Assembly (NCBI GenBank): GCA_028284885.1
Contig: JANQQW010000006.1
Span: forward strand, 1-64,000
Direction: 5' to 3'
Source of the DNA: Planctomycetaceae bacterium
GTDB lineage: Bacteria; Planctomycetota; Planctomycetia; Planctomycetales; Planctomycetaceae
Length of the DNA: 64,000 nt
The position numbers and the translations under genes are program-made. Positions 8,797 through 16,599 of this stretch are shown one piece after another; within the stretch, counting starts at the first letter, position 1, and each line of letters begins with the position of its first letter. The notes under the pieces were generated by a model. That model ran no database searches and was not told where the DNA came from. It saw nothing but the letters and a program-made list of their open reading frames with translations.

Positions 8797-9020
8797 TTCG
8801 TGGCTGTGAGGCAGTGTACCCTGCCGGTGTTCTCGGACGCCGTGTGTCGTCGTTGGTGCCTAGCCCACCGTTCGCGAAACGGCCTTCGGCAGCAACATCT
8901 GCATCATGGCCATCATCTCGAACACCTGGTTTGCGAAGTCGAGGGTTCAGGCAGGGCGGGTACGCTGCAGCGGAACGGCCGGTTGGTGCTTCCGTGAATG
9001 CAGCTCCTCCACGAACGCCG

Positions 9021-9061
9021 AGAAGCCCGACCACCTTGCGGCGGCCGGGCTTCGGGCTTCT
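9021..9061 (-). terminator. Hairpin downstream of the S41 protease gene
   Basis: Perfect nine-base arms AGAAGCCCG (9021-9029) and CGGGCTTCT (9053-9061) flank a GC-rich 23-base loop that can form inner pairs. It lies about 47 bases beyond the stop codon of the reverse-strand protease gene and probably ends that transcript, although no T-run follows. Confidence 0.5.
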
Positions 9062-9107
9062 GTCGCGGTTCAGGGCAGAACCGCGTCTCGTTGCAGCGTC
9101 ACGGGTG

Positions 9108-10814
9108 TCACTTCTGGCAGCGGGCGGCGGCCTCGGCCATCTCGGCGACCTTCTGGCCCCGAGCCGCCTTCACGGCCGCCTCCATCTGCGGGTCGCCCGG
9201 TCGGCCGGTCCGGCCGGCGGGCACGTCGCCCTCGACCAGCACGTCCGGGGTGACCCCCTCGCCCGCCATCCGTCGCCCGTTCGGCGAGTAGAAGTAGGCG
9301 GTCGTCAGCTTCAGGTTGCCGCTCACGGTGTCCAGCGGGAAGTGCGTCTGCACGGTTCCCTTGCCGTAGGACTTCATGCCGACCACGAGGCCCCGGGCGT
9401 TGTCCTGGACGGCCGCCGCGAAAATCTCGCTGGCCGACGCCGAGTTCTCGTCGACGAGGACCACCAGCGGCATGCTCCAGGTGCGGTCGAACTTGGCCGA
9501 CTCGCGGGTGTTGTCCTGCAGGTTCCGGCCCCGGGTGGAGACGATGTCGCCACAGGGGAGGAACTTGTCGGACAGCTCGATCGCCGTCGTCAGCAGGCCG
9601 CCCGGGTTGCCCCGCACGTCCACGATCAGCGACTCCATCCCGTCGTTGTAGAGGCTCCACAGGGCCTCGTCCATTTCCTCCGAGGACTTGGCCGTGAACT
9701 TGTCCAGCCGGATGTAGCCCACCTTGTTGGCGGAGTCGACCATGCGAGACTCGCTCACACTGTGAATCTCCACCCGGGCCCGGACCAGGCCGAGGATGCC
9801 GTGCCGGCCGTCCCGGTCGATGCCGACCAGCACTCGCGACCCGGCCGGACCGGCGATGGCGTCCACCGCGACGTTGATGTTCGCCCCGGCCATCTTCTTG
9901 CCGTTGACGCTGATGATGACGTCGCCGGCCTGCAGACCACCCTTCTCCGCCGGGCCGCCGCGGAGAACTCGGTTCACCAGGATGCCCTTCTCGACCGCCT
10001 CGATCTCCACGCCGATGCCGACGACGTGGTCGTCGAGACCGTTCGCACTCTTCGAGCCGTCCTCGATCGAGGCCCCCTGCTGCGCGGCCTTCGGGATGAA
10101 GGCCGAGTACTTGTCCAGCGACTCGGTCGTCGCGTAGACGAACTCCAGGGCCACGGCCTGCGGCGGCACGCGGAGGTGGTTGTTGGCGAGGTTCATCGCA
10201 CCGTACAGCGTGTTGAGCGACTCGCTCGAGTTCCGCGGCGGGCGAGCCGCCAGGTTGTTCAGGGACTGCCGGAACCGGTAGACCTGACTCTCGTTGAGCC
10301 GCAGGTTGTAGGCGGACTGGAACTCGGTGGTGCCGACCGCGAGGCTGAGCGACCGCAGGGCGCGGTAGCTCCGCTCGGAGTACTGGGTCGGCGAGACGTG
10401 CCGGGAGTCGATCAGTCGGGTCATCTCCCGGTACAGGTTGATCGCCACGTTGGCGTTGAGGCCACGGCCGAACCGGACGACCTCCGGGTTGGCGTACCGG
10501 TAGGCGATCTTCCGCCTCATCTCGGCCGGGTCGTTGGCGTCCGGGGTCGAGCTGCGTGCGGACCGGGCGTCGGGACCACGAGTGTCGTAGTAGGGAGCCC
10601 CTTCGCCGTCGTTCGCGACGCGGACGAGGTGGTCGGTGGTCGTGGTCTCCTCGGCGAGGACGTCGACGTGGGCGTCGACGGCCGGCACGTCGTCCGCGGC
10701 GAGTGCGGTTTCGAGACCGAAGGCCCCGGCCAGTGCCGCGGCGGTGAAGCAGACCGTCCAGAGGGCGCGGAAGAAGTTGAAGCTGACGTTCGTGTTGGCG
10801 AGGTTGGCGTTCAT
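9108..10814 (-). CDS. S41-family C-terminal processing protease with PDZ domain
   Basis: Protein of 568 residues. The ATG at 10814 follows AAAAGGACAG and begins an N-terminal hydrophobic segment ending in ALAADD, so the protein is exported or anchored. After a helical N-terminal region comes a PDZ domain (GIGVEIEAVEKGILVNRV and GLQAGDVIISVNG) and then the S41 core. The nucleophile serine is in ENSASASEIFAAAV and the catalytic lysine in SYGKGTVQTHFP, the Ser/Lys dyad of CtpA/Tsp proteases. The strand GNPGG typical of the family is present. It likely degrades or matures envelope proteins. It lies 68 bases downstream of csrA on the same strand, probably in one transcript. Confidence 0.92.
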   Translation of the reverse strand: MNANLANTNVSFNFFRALWTVCFTAAALAGAFGLETALAADDVPAVDAHVDVLAEETTTTDHLVRVANDGEGAPYYDTRGPDARSARSSTPDANDPAEMRRKIAYRYANPEVVRFGRGLNANVAINLYREMTRLIDSRHVSPTQYSERSYRALRSLSLAVGTTEFQSAYNLRLNESQVYRFRQSLNNLAARPPRNSSESLNTLYGAMNLANNHLRVPPQAVALEFVYATTESLDKYSAFIPKAAQQGASIEDGSKSANGLDDHVVGIGVEIEAVEKGILVNRVLRGGPAEKGGLQAGDVIISVNGKKMAGANINVAVDAIAGPAGSRVLVGIDRDGRHGILGLVRARVEIHSVSESRMVDSANKVGYIRLDKFTAKSSEEMDEALWSLYNDGMESLIVDVRGNPGGLLTTAIELSDKFLPCGDIVSTRGRNLQDNTRESAKFDRTWSMPLVVLVDENSASASEIFAAAVQDNARGLVVGMKSYGKGTVQTHFPLDTVSGNLKLTTAYFYSPNGRRMAGEGVTPDVLVEGDVPAGRTGRPGDPQMEAAVKAARGQKVAEMAEAAARCQK

Positions 10815-10882
10815 CGAATCTGTCCTTTTCGATTTGGAGTTGGCTGCGTGTTGCAGTCCGGGGGGTTGAGTGCCGTCAGTCG

Positions 10883-11128
10883 TCAGACGGCGTGGGGGAA
10901 CTGGTCGGAGCTGGCGTAGACCGCGTGGCTTCCGCCCGTGGCGAAGTTGGCGGCGTCGCTCTTCGGCGGGCGAGGCATCTCCTCGCAGAGCTCGGCTCGC
11001 AGGACGCGGACGTCGTCCGGGGCCTGAATGCCGATCTTCACGGTCGACTTGCCGGTCTTGATGACCTTGACCACGATCTCGTCGCCGATGTGGATGCTTT
11101 CCGAACACTTGCGGGTGAGGACCAACAT
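10883..11128 (-). CDS. csrA: Carbon storage regulator CsrA
   Basis: Protein of 81 residues starting at ATG with AAGGAG seven bases upstream. The first 50 residues are a textbook CsrA fold (MLVLTRKCSESIHIGD, then VVKVIKTGKSTVKIGIQAP), including the first-strand residues L4, T5 and R6 that contact RNA. The dimer binds ANGGA motifs in mRNA leaders, often covering the ribosome-binding site. The C-terminal extension, after RAELCEE, is about 20-30 residues longer than in E. coli CsrA and carries no known motif. The next gene in the same direction is the S41 protease. Confidence 0.95.
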   Translation of the reverse strand: MLVLTRKCSESIHIGDEIVVKVIKTGKSTVKIGIQAPDDVRVLRAELCEEMPRPPKSDAANFATGGSHAVYASSDQFPHAV

Positions 11129-11217
11129 CTCGAATCTCCTTGGTTCGGGGCTTTGTGTTTCGCCCTGATGGTTTCCTGACCGCGACAGCCGCGGTTGTCT
11201 CATTGACAAAGCGGTTT

Positions 11218-11233
11218 TGCACGGGGTGTGCCA
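11218..11233 (-). promoter_or_regulatory. Sigma-54-like promoter upstream of csrA
   Basis: On the minus strand the sequence TGGCACACCCCGTGCA matches the -24/-12 pattern TGGCAC-N5-TTGCA with correct GG-to-GC spacing and one mismatch in the -12 element (GTGCA). The predicted start lies near 11206, giving csrA a leader of about 80 bases. A match of this length can arise by chance; the upstream dyads make it more credible. Confidence 0.35.
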
Positions 11234-11308
11234 AATCGTGCCGCGACTCGTCCGCGAAACATTGCATTCACCCGCAACGCACAGCCCGAAAACACTTTGC
11301 GAGAATGC

Positions 11309-11324
11309 CAGACGAACTCGTCTG
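11309..11324. promoter_or_regulatory. Perfect 16-bp palindrome upstream of csrA
   Basis: CAGACGAACTCGTCTG is an inverted repeat with seven-base arms and a two-base centre, the form expected of a dimeric regulator site. It lies about 100 bases upstream of the predicted sigma-54 start, a usual distance for an enhancer-binding protein. No regulator gene is nearby. Confidence 0.4.
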
Positions 11325-11332
11325 ACCCGCAC

Positions 11333-11358
11333 GTCCCGACCTGAGGGTCGGTTGGGAC
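11333..11358. repeat. Hairpin-forming dyad upstream of csrA
   Basis: GTCCCGACC (11333-11341) pairs with GGTCGG (11346-11351) and GGGAC (11354-11358), separated by two extra bases. It lies between the two operator-like palindromes and could be part of a small RNA or a protein-binding site. No terminator-like T-run follows on either strand. Confidence 0.3.
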
Positions 11359-11399
11359 CAATCTTGCCATCCCTGCAGTTCAATGCTTCGGAGGCGAAG

Positions 11400-11415
11400 T
11401 GTCCACACTTGGACA
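11400..11415. promoter_or_regulatory. Second palindrome upstream of csrA
   Basis: TGTCCACACTTGGACA has perfect six-base arms around a four-base spacer. It lies about 195-210 bases upstream of the predicted csrA start. Its sequence differs from the 11309 palindrome, so if both are regulatory they probably bind different proteins. From 11416 to 11742 I see nothing else that can be supported. Confidence 0.35.
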
Positions 11416-11742
11416 AGGCGGCATCGGTCGCGAGACACGACTGACAACACGCCACAACGGACCAGAAACGCTGCGAAACAGGGACATTGAACGCACCGAT
11501 TTCCCAATCCGCACAACCCGGAGCGCGCGGAGGGGCTCCACGGGCGATACAGACCCGCTGGAGGCGACATCACTGCGATACACCCTTAGAGCAGAAGATG
11601 ATCACTTCGTGGCGTAATGGGCCGTTCTCCGCGCACGAAGCCACACGGCGGTGACCGGCGAGAACTGCCGAACGCCCACTTGCGACCGCGAGCGTCGCGA
11701 TTCCGCGACGGTACGGGGTGAAGCCGTGGAAGCGGGACTTGG

Positions 11743-11770
11743 TTGCGACCCCCGACGGATCGGCTATACT
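11743..11770 (+). promoter_or_regulatory. Sigma-70 promoter for rpmB-gatCAB
   Basis: TTGCGA (11743-11748) and TATACT (11765-11770) are separated by 16 bases, a good vegetative promoter. A start near 11777 would give a leader of about 50 bases before rpmB. Confidence 0.6.
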
Positions 11771-11826
11771 CCGCGATTCCGAATTCGACCCGATACGTTT
11801 CGATCGCGATCCGCGAGGACGGACCG

Positions 11827-12090
11827 ATGGCCTACAAGTGCGATGTCTGCGGCAAGAAGCCGTCGGTGGGGAACCGCAAACAGGAGCGCGGCAAGCCGAA
11901 GTACCTCGGCGGCAACGGTCGCAAGACGACGGGCATCTCCAAACGCCTGTTCAAGCCCAACCTGCAGAAGGTGAAGGTGCAGCAGGGCGACAAGGTCGTC
12001 TCGATGCGTGTCTGCACCGCGTGCCTGCGTGCCGGGCTCGTGCAGAAGGCCGTGAAGCGGGCCGTCTTCACCGTTCCAGAGCCCGTGTAG
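11827..12090 (+). CDS. rpmB: Ribosomal protein bL28
   Basis: Protein of 87 residues beginning MAYKCDVCGKKPSVGNRK. The N-terminal CxxC pairs with a second CxxC-like motif (RVCTACLRAG), giving the zinc-binding form of L28. The central SKRLFKPNLQKVKV matches the family core. It is a component of the large ribosomal subunit. The ATG at 11827 is chosen over upstream in-frame starts because the family begins here and GAGGA lies upstream. It leads the transcript with gatC only eight bases downstream. Confidence 0.96.
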   Translation: MAYKCDVCGKKPSVGNRKQERGKPKYLGGNGRKTTGISKRLFKPNLQKVKVQQGDKVVSMRVCTACLRAGLVQKAVKRAVFTVPEPV

Positions 12091-12098
12091 GCCGAACC

Positions 12099-12404
12099 GT
12101 GATAACCCCGGACGCCGAACCGGTCATCGACGTCGGCAAGGTGGCCAAGCTCGCCCGACTGCGGCTGACGCCGGATGAAGAGGCCCTGTACGCCGAGCAG
12201 CTCGCCCGCATCCTCGGTTTCGTCGGGCAGCTCTCGGAGATCGACGTCGCCGGTCTCGAGCCGATGGCCCATGCGGTCGAGGTGACCGACGTGTTCCGGG
12301 AGGATGAACCCGGGGACTCGCTGTCGCACGAGGACGCGCTCGTCAACGCCCCGAAACAGGACGGCCGCTGCTTCGTCGTCCCCGCGATCCTCGACGGCAA
12401 GTGA
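12099..12404 (+). CDS. gatC: Asp/Glu-tRNA amidotransferase subunit C
   Basis: Protein of 101 residues starting at GTG, with the GatC pattern VAKLARLRLTPDE near the N-terminus and PMAHAVEVTDVFREDEP in the middle. GatC wraps around GatA and GatB and stabilises the complex that converts Glu-tRNA(Gln) and/or Asp-tRNA(Asn) to the amidated forms. The gene starts nine bases after rpmB and its stop (12402-12404) is two bases from the gatA start codon, so translation is tightly coupled. Confidence 0.94.
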   Translation: MITPDAEPVIDVGKVAKLARLRLTPDEEALYAEQLARILGFVGQLSEIDVAGLEPMAHAVEVTDVFREDEPGDSLSHEDALVNAPKQDGRCFVVPAILDGK

Positions 12405-12406
12405 CC

Positions 12407-13867
12407 ATGTCCGCGAGCGAGACAACGGCCGCCCTGCTCGGTCGACTCGAGAGAGGCGAGACGACCAGCACCGCGCTCACCGAGTCGTTGCTCGACCGCG
12501 TCGCCCAGCACGACGAGTCGATCGGCTCGTTCCTCACCGTCAACGGCGAGACGGCTCTCGAGACAGCCGCGGCCATCGACGCGAAGCGAGCGGCCGGCGA
12601 ACGGGTCGGGCGGCTCGCCGGGCTGCCGGTGGCGCTCAAGGACATCCTCTGCACCAAGGGGGAACCGACCACGTGCGGCAGCCGGATGCTGGAGCACTTC
12701 GTCCCGCCGTACGACGCCCACGTCGTCGAACGGCTGCGGGCTGAGGACGCCGTGCTGATCGGGCGGACGAACATGGACGAGTTCGCGATGGACTCGTCGA
12801 CCGAGAACTCGGCTTTCCAGCCGACGCGGAACCCGTGGGACACGTCGCGGTCGCCGGGCGGGTCGAGCGGCGGGTCGGCGGCGTGCGTCGCGGCCGGGTT
12901 CGCTCCGCTGTCTGTCGGGACGGACACGGGCGGTTCGATCCGGCAGCCGGCGGCCTTCTGCGGGGTCGTCGGGATGAAGCCGACGTACGGACGGGTCTCG
13001 CGGTACGGCCTGGTCGCCTTCGCGAGCTCGCTCGACCAGATCGGCCCGTTCGCCCACGACGTGCACGGAGCTGCCCTGCTCCTCGAAGCGCTCGCCGGGC
13101 CGGACGAACGTGATGCCACCTGCATCGACCGGCCGGTCCCCGAGTACACGAAGTCGCTCGACGAGCCGCTCGCCGGGCTCCGGGTCGGCATCGTGCCGGA
13201 CCACTTCGGCGAGGGGCTCGACGGCGAGGTCGACGAGGCGGTTCGCGAGGCGATCAACGTCTACGCAGAGCACGGGGCGAAGATCGTCGAGATCGACCTT
13301 CCGCACCAGAAGTACTCGGTCGCCGTCTACTACCTGATCGCCCCGTCCGAGGCGTCGAGCAACCTGGCCCGGTACGACGGCGTGCACTACGGCCGGCGGG
13401 CGGAGGAGTACACGGACCTCGTCGACATGTACGTCGCGAGCCGCAGCGAGGCGTTCGGGCCGGAGGTGAAGCGGCGAATCCTGCTCGGCACGTTCGCCCT
13501 CTCCGAGGGGTACTCGGACCAGTACTACAACACGGCCCTTCGCGTGCGGCGGCTCATCCGCCGGGACTTCGACGCCGCCTTCGAGAAGTGCGACGTGATC
13601 CTCGGCCCGACGACGCCGACACCGGCGTTCGGAATCGGGGAACTCGTCGACGACCCGCTGGCGATGTACCTCAACGACGTCTACACCATCGCCGCCAACC
13701 TCGCCGGCCTCCCGGCGATCTCGCTGCCGTGCGGCTTCACGAAGTCCGGCCTGCCAATCGGCCTACACCTGCAGGCCCCGCCCTTCGAGGAAGAAGGCCT
13801 GCTGCAGGCGGCCCGCACCTACGAACGAACAACTCATTGGCACGAACGGCGGACCGGGTTGGATTGA
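12407..13867 (+). CDS. gatA: Asp/Glu-tRNA amidotransferase subunit A
   Basis: Protein of 486 residues, the family's usual length. The amidase signature is complete: the catalytic lysine in VALKDILCTKG, the cis-serine in SPGGSSGGSAA and the nucleophile serine in GTDTGGSIRQPA. GatA hydrolyses glutamine and channels ammonia to GatB. The ATG at 12407 is preferred over the GTG at 12401, which overlaps the gatC stop. The stop codon TGA (13865-13867) coincides with the first bases of a repeat beginning TTGAACC, so the repeat abuts the very end of the gene without shortening the protein noticeably. Confidence 0.96.
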   Translation: MSASETTAALLGRLERGETTSTALTESLLDRVAQHDESIGSFLTVNGETALETAAAIDAKRAAGERVGRLAGLPVALKDILCTKGEPTTCGSRMLEHFVPPYDAHVVERLRAEDAVLIGRTNMDEFAMDSSTENSAFQPTRNPWDTSRSPGGSSGGSAACVAAGFAPLSVGTDTGGSIRQPAAFCGVVGMKPTYGRVSRYGLVAFASSLDQIGPFAHDVHGAALLLEALAGPDERDATCIDRPVPEYTKSLDEPLAGLRVGIVPDHFGEGLDGEVDEAVREAINVYAEHGAKIVEIDLPHQKYSVAVYYLIAPSEASSNLARYDGVHYGRRAEEYTDLVDMYVASRSEAFGPEVKRRILLGTFALSEGYSDQYYNTALRVRRLIRRDFDAAFEKCDVILGPTTPTPAFGIGELVDDPLAMYLNDVYTIAANLAGLPAISLPCGFTKSGLPIGLHLQAPPFEEEGLLQAARTYERTTHWHERRTGLD

Positions 13868-13892
13868 ACCACGGAGACACGGAGGCACGGAG
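13865..13892 (+). repeat. ACGGAG-type repeat, left arm at gatA end
   Basis: Starts TGAACCACGGAG and continues with further copies of the seven-base unit CACGGAG or similar. The inverted partner is at 14467-14497, and a second pair of the same family is at 57293-57322 and 57431-57460. Together the arms enclose the small gene between gatA and gatB. Confidence 0.8.
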
Positions 13893-13894
13893 CT

Positions 13895-14461
13895 TTGATT
13901 CGAGTGAGCAATGTGTCGCCGAGAGGGGAGCTGTTGGAGCACGACGAGGGCATTCCCGTGACTCCGCGCGTGATCGACAACCCGGCCGTCTTGAGGAGTT
14001 TGGTGTCACTTGGCGAGGACTACTGGCAGGACGAGTTGGGACGTGGAGCCGGGGCGTTCGAAGTCGTGAGGGATGGACTCGCCAGATTCGGCGGCGAGAA
14101 TTTGCCAGTGGGCTCCGTCGATCTGGTTCTCGAGGTGTCGAAGCTGGACGAGTTCGGCATCTGGCTGAGACTCTCGTCAGGAGACCGCGACTATCTCGCG
14201 GTCAACGAGCGGGCAACCGAAGACGTCTGGGCGTCGCTCCTATTGGACGGTGAACCAGAGCCTTGGCCGTCGTGCTTCTTTCACCCCGAAGATCGCAGTG
14301 TGATCGTGATCGAGGAGTTCTGTGCAATCGCGCGCGAACCCACATTCAATCTCCCGCAATCGCTCGTTTGGATCGAGGAAAGTGCAGCAGCCATCGACAC
14401 CGCGGGTCGCAGGATGAACAACGCCGTGCTCTCGCGAGAGAACTGGAACTACTCGCCATGA
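13895..14461 (+). CDS. Imm1-like orphan protein between gatA and gatB
   Basis: Protein of 188 residues inserted between two genes that are normally adjacent. A central stretch with alternating strands ([19 protein letters not shown]), a [11 protein letters not shown] segment and a C-terminal [13 protein letters not shown] followed by [10 protein letters not shown] resemble Imm1-type immunity proteins of contact-dependent toxins. That is a tentative reading from pattern only. No toxin is adjacent. The gene is enclosed by inverted ACGGAG repeats (13865-13892, 14467-14497), suggesting it arrived as a cassette. The ATG at 13895 has no obvious Shine-Dalgarno; later in-frame starts are possible. 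Confidence 0.6.
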   Translation: MIRVSNVSPRGELLEHDEGIPVTPRVIDNPAVLRSLVSLGEDYWQDELGRGAGAFEVVRDGLARFGGENLPVGSVDLVLEVSKLDEFGIWLRLSSGDRDYLAVNERATEDVWASLLLDGEPEPWPSCFFHPEDRSVIVIEEFCAIAREPTFNLPQSLVWIEESAAAIDTAGRRMNNAVLSRENWNYSP

Positions 14462-14466
14462 ACCCC

Positions 14467-14497
14467 CTCCTCCGTGTCTCCGTGCCTCCGTGGTTCC
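14467..14497 (-). repeat. ACGGAG-type repeat, right arm before gatB
   Basis: The reverse complement reads GGAACCACGGAGGCACGGAG and then another copy, closely matching the left arm at 13865. It ends ten bases before the gatB ATG, exactly where a ribosome-binding site would be, and leaves gatB without a recognisable one. Confidence 0.8.
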
Positions 14498-14507
14498 CAA
14501 CAAGACC

Positions 14508-16001
14508 ATGACCTACCAGACGATCATCGGCCTCGAGGTCCACGTTCAGCTCAACACGCGGACCAAGCTGTTCTGCGGGTGCCCGAACCGGTTCAATCCG
14601 GACGAGCCCAACACGCAGACGTGCCCGGTCTGCCTGGGGTTGCCGGGGGCGCTGCCGGTGATGAACCGGAAGGCGTACCGGCTCGGCGTGCGGACGGCCC
14701 TCGCCCTCAACTGCACGATCGCCCCGTTCACCAAGTGGGACCGCAAGCAGTACTTCTACCCGGACCTGCCGAAGGCGTATCAGATCAGCCAGTTCGACCT
14801 GCCCTTCAGCTCCGACGGGTGGGTGGACGTGGTCCTGCCGGATGAGGGGGACGCGGAACCGACGCACCGGCGGGTCGGCATCATCCGGGCGCACCTCGAA
14901 GAAGACGCCGGCAAGAACGTCCACGACGAGAGCGGCCGCGGTGGGGACAGTCGAGTCGATCTGAACCGGACCGGCACGCCGCTCGTCGAGATCGTGACGC
15001 AGCCCGATCTGCGGTCGGCGGCCGAGGCGCGGACGTTCCTGCAGGAACTCCGGTTGCTGCTCCTGTACCTCGGCGTCTCCGACTGCAACATGCAGGAGGG
15101 CTCGCTGCGGTGCGACGCGAACGTCAACGTCCGCGTCCACACCGACGACGGCCACGAGATCGCCACGCCCATCGTCGAGATCAAGAACCTGAACAGCTTC
15201 TCGAGCGTCGAGCGGGCGATCGAGCACGAGGCGGAACGACAGTTCGCGGAGTTCCAAGAGACAGGCCGCAAGCTGGGCGAGGTGCCGAAGCAGACCCGCG
15301 GCTGGAACGCCGACCGGGGCGAGACGACGCCGCAGCGGGAGAAGGAGGAGGCGGCCGACTACCGCTACTTCCCCGACCCCGACCTCGTGCCGGTCACGAT
15401 CGGCGCCGAGCAGGTCGAGGCGATGCGGGCCGAGTTGCCGGAGCCCCCGGCGGCAAGGCGTGAGCGGTTTCAGGTCGATCTCACCCCCTACGACGCCGGC
15501 GTGATCGTCGACCAAGGCCGGGCGTTCGCCGACTACTACGAGGCGGTCGCCCACACCTGCGAGGACGGGAAGCTGGCGGCGAACTGGGTCACGCAGGACG
15601 TGCTGCGGGAGCTGAACGACCGCGACATCGAGATCGGCACGTTCCCGATCGACGCCGAGACGCTGGGGACGGTCCTCGCGAAGATCGCCGCGAACGAGTT
15701 GACGACGAAGAGCGGCCGCGAGGTGTTCGGCGTGCTGCTGGAGAGGGCGGGCGTATCACCAGCCGACGTCGACGACGTCGTCGAGGAACTCGGCCTCGCC
15801 GTCGTCTCGGACACCGGAGCCCTCGAAGGCGTGATCGACGCGGCGATCGCCAACCCGGCCAACGCGAAGGCGATCGCCGCCGTCCGCGAGGGAAAGCAAC
15901 AGGCCGTCGGCCCGATGATCGGCCAGATCATGAAAGAGGTGAAGGGGGCCGACGCGAAGGTCGTCCGGGCGATGCTGATCGAGCGGATCGAGAACGGTTG
16001 A
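14508..16001 (+). CDS. gatB: Asp/Glu-tRNA amidotransferase subunit B
   Basis: Protein of 497 residues with the GatB kinase-like N-terminal domain ([20 protein letters not shown], then [13 protein letters not shown]), the [12 protein letters not shown] motif and the C-terminal YqeY-like tail ([29 protein letters not shown]). It phosphorylates the misacylated tRNA's side chain and transfers ammonia from GatA. The ATG at 14508 is used; an in-frame GTG at 14490 falls in the repeat. No Shine-Dalgarno is visible, because the region is occupied by the repeat arm, which may reduce GatB translation relative to GatC and GatA. Confidence 0.95.
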   Translation: MTYQTIIGLEVHVQLNTRTKLFCGCPNRFNPDEPNTQTCPVCLGLPGALPVMNRKAYRLGVRTALALNCTIAPFTKWDRKQYFYPDLPKAYQISQFDLPFSSDGWVDVVLPDEGDAEPTHRRVGIIRAHLEEDAGKNVHDESGRGGDSRVDLNRTGTPLVEIVTQPDLRSAAEARTFLQELRLLLLYLGVSDCNMQEGSLRCDANVNVRVHTDDGHEIATPIVEIKNLNSFSSVERAIEHEAERQFAEFQETGRKLGEVPKQTRGWNADRGETTPQREKEEAADYRYFPDPDLVPVTIGAEQVEAMRAELPEPPAARRERFQVDLTPYDAGVIVDQGRAFADYYEAVAHTCEDGKLAANWVTQDVLRELNDRDIEIGTFPIDAETLGTVLAKIAANELTTKSGREVFGVLLERAGVSPADVDDVVEELGLAVVSDTGALEGVIDAAIANPANAKAIAAVREGKQQAVGPMIGQIMKEVKGADAKVVRAMLIERIENG

Positions 16002-16028
16002 ACCGCGCGTTCTTGGTTCCCCGCGCTC

Positions 16029-16059
16029 GTGTTCCGCCGTCTTCGTGACGGCCGAACAC
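16029..16059. terminator. Bidirectional hairpin after gatB
   Basis: GTGTTC-C-GCCGTC and GACGGC-C-GAACAC form a 12-pair stem with a single C-C mismatch and the loop TTCGT. It lies between the convergent gatB and uspA genes and could end transcription in both directions. No long T-run is present. Confidence 0.55.
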
Positions 16060-16082
16060 GGCTCGGCTCACGTGCTACGCTC

Positions 16083-16099
16083 GCGGACTTCGTGTCCGC
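16083..16099. terminator. Second hairpin between gatB and uspA
   Basis: GCGGAC and GTCCGC pair around the same TTCGT loop as the hairpin at 16029. Two tandem hairpins with identical loops between convergent genes suggest a shared bidirectional stop. Confidence 0.4.
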
Positions 16100-16111
16100 T
16101 CGCTACGCAGG

Positions 16112-16552
16112 TCACTCGGCGTCGCTGCGGCGAGTGACGAGGACGTCGCAGCCGGCGTTGCGGATGATGCGTTCGGCGACGGAGCCGAGCAGGAACCGCT
16201 TGAAGCCGCCGTAGCCGTGCGAGGGGACGACGATGAGCCCGGCCCCGACGGCCTCGGCGTACTCGCAGACCTCGTGGCCCGGGTCGCCGATCCGCACCTG
16301 GTGCTGCAGCTTCGGCAAGCCGTGCTTCGCGAGGATCTTGTCGAACTCGACCTGCACGGCGTCACGCCGTTCCTGGTCGCCGACCTCCGCGAAGACGACG
16401 CCCGGGGAGACGGCGTCCAGCGGGTAGAGGACGTGCAGCAGGTGCACGTCCTCCGGCTTGGCGGCGACGGCGAGGGCCGTCTGGACGGCGGCGACCTCCT
16501 CGCCGGAGAAGTCGACGGGCACCACGATCGGCGGGCTCGGTGGCCAACTCAT
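16112..16552 (-). CDS. Universal stress protein, UspA family
   Basis: Protein of 146 residues beginning MSWPPSPPIVVPVDFSGEE; this ATG is preferred over the GTG 18 bases upstream because GAGGAGG precedes it. The fold is a single Usp domain. The ATP-binding motif G-x2-G-x9-G-S is nearly complete (PSHGYGGFKRFLLGSV), but the first glycine is proline, so nucleotide binding may be altered. Usp proteins accumulate under starvation or oxidative stress. The gene converges on gatB and lies 48 bases downstream of the AGCS transporter gene on the same strand, perhaps co-transcribed. Confidence 0.88.
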   Translation of the reverse strand: MSWPPSPPIVVPVDFSGEEVAAVQTALAVAAKPEDVHLLHVLYPLDAVSPGVVFAEVGDQERRDAVQVEFDKILAKHGLPKLQHQVRIGDPGHEVCEYAEAVGAGLIVVPSHGYGGFKRFLLGSVAERIIRNAGCDVLVTRRSDAE

Positions 16553-16599
16553 CGGTTCCTCCTCGATCACGAAGACGACTGGCTGACGACCTCAGTCTA

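Larger units (their letters stand above)
8712..9107. other. Intergenic region with several hairpins
   Basis: About 400 bases with no gene I can support. It holds the nested hairpin at 8741-8796, several small adjacent stem-loops between roughly 8805 and 8900 (GGCAG/CTGCC, GGTGT/ACGCC, CCGTT/AACGG) and the hairpin at 9021-9061 near the end of the S41 gene. The ATG at 8790 follows an excellent AAGGAGGTGA, but its frame continues antisense through the protease gene and has no protein-like character. A structured small RNA is possible but unproven. Confidence 0.4.

Noticed and set aside
8781-10919. A 712-residue forward frame across the S41 protease
   Set aside because: It lies antisense to the S41 gene, and the translated sequence has no domain. 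Its start region (ATG 8790 with AAGGAGG) is the only attractive part and was kept as a hairpin note.
11129-11826. A small gene or tRNA between csrA and rpmB
   Set aside because: No tRNA cloverleaf or protein-like frame was found; only the promoter and palindromes could be supported.
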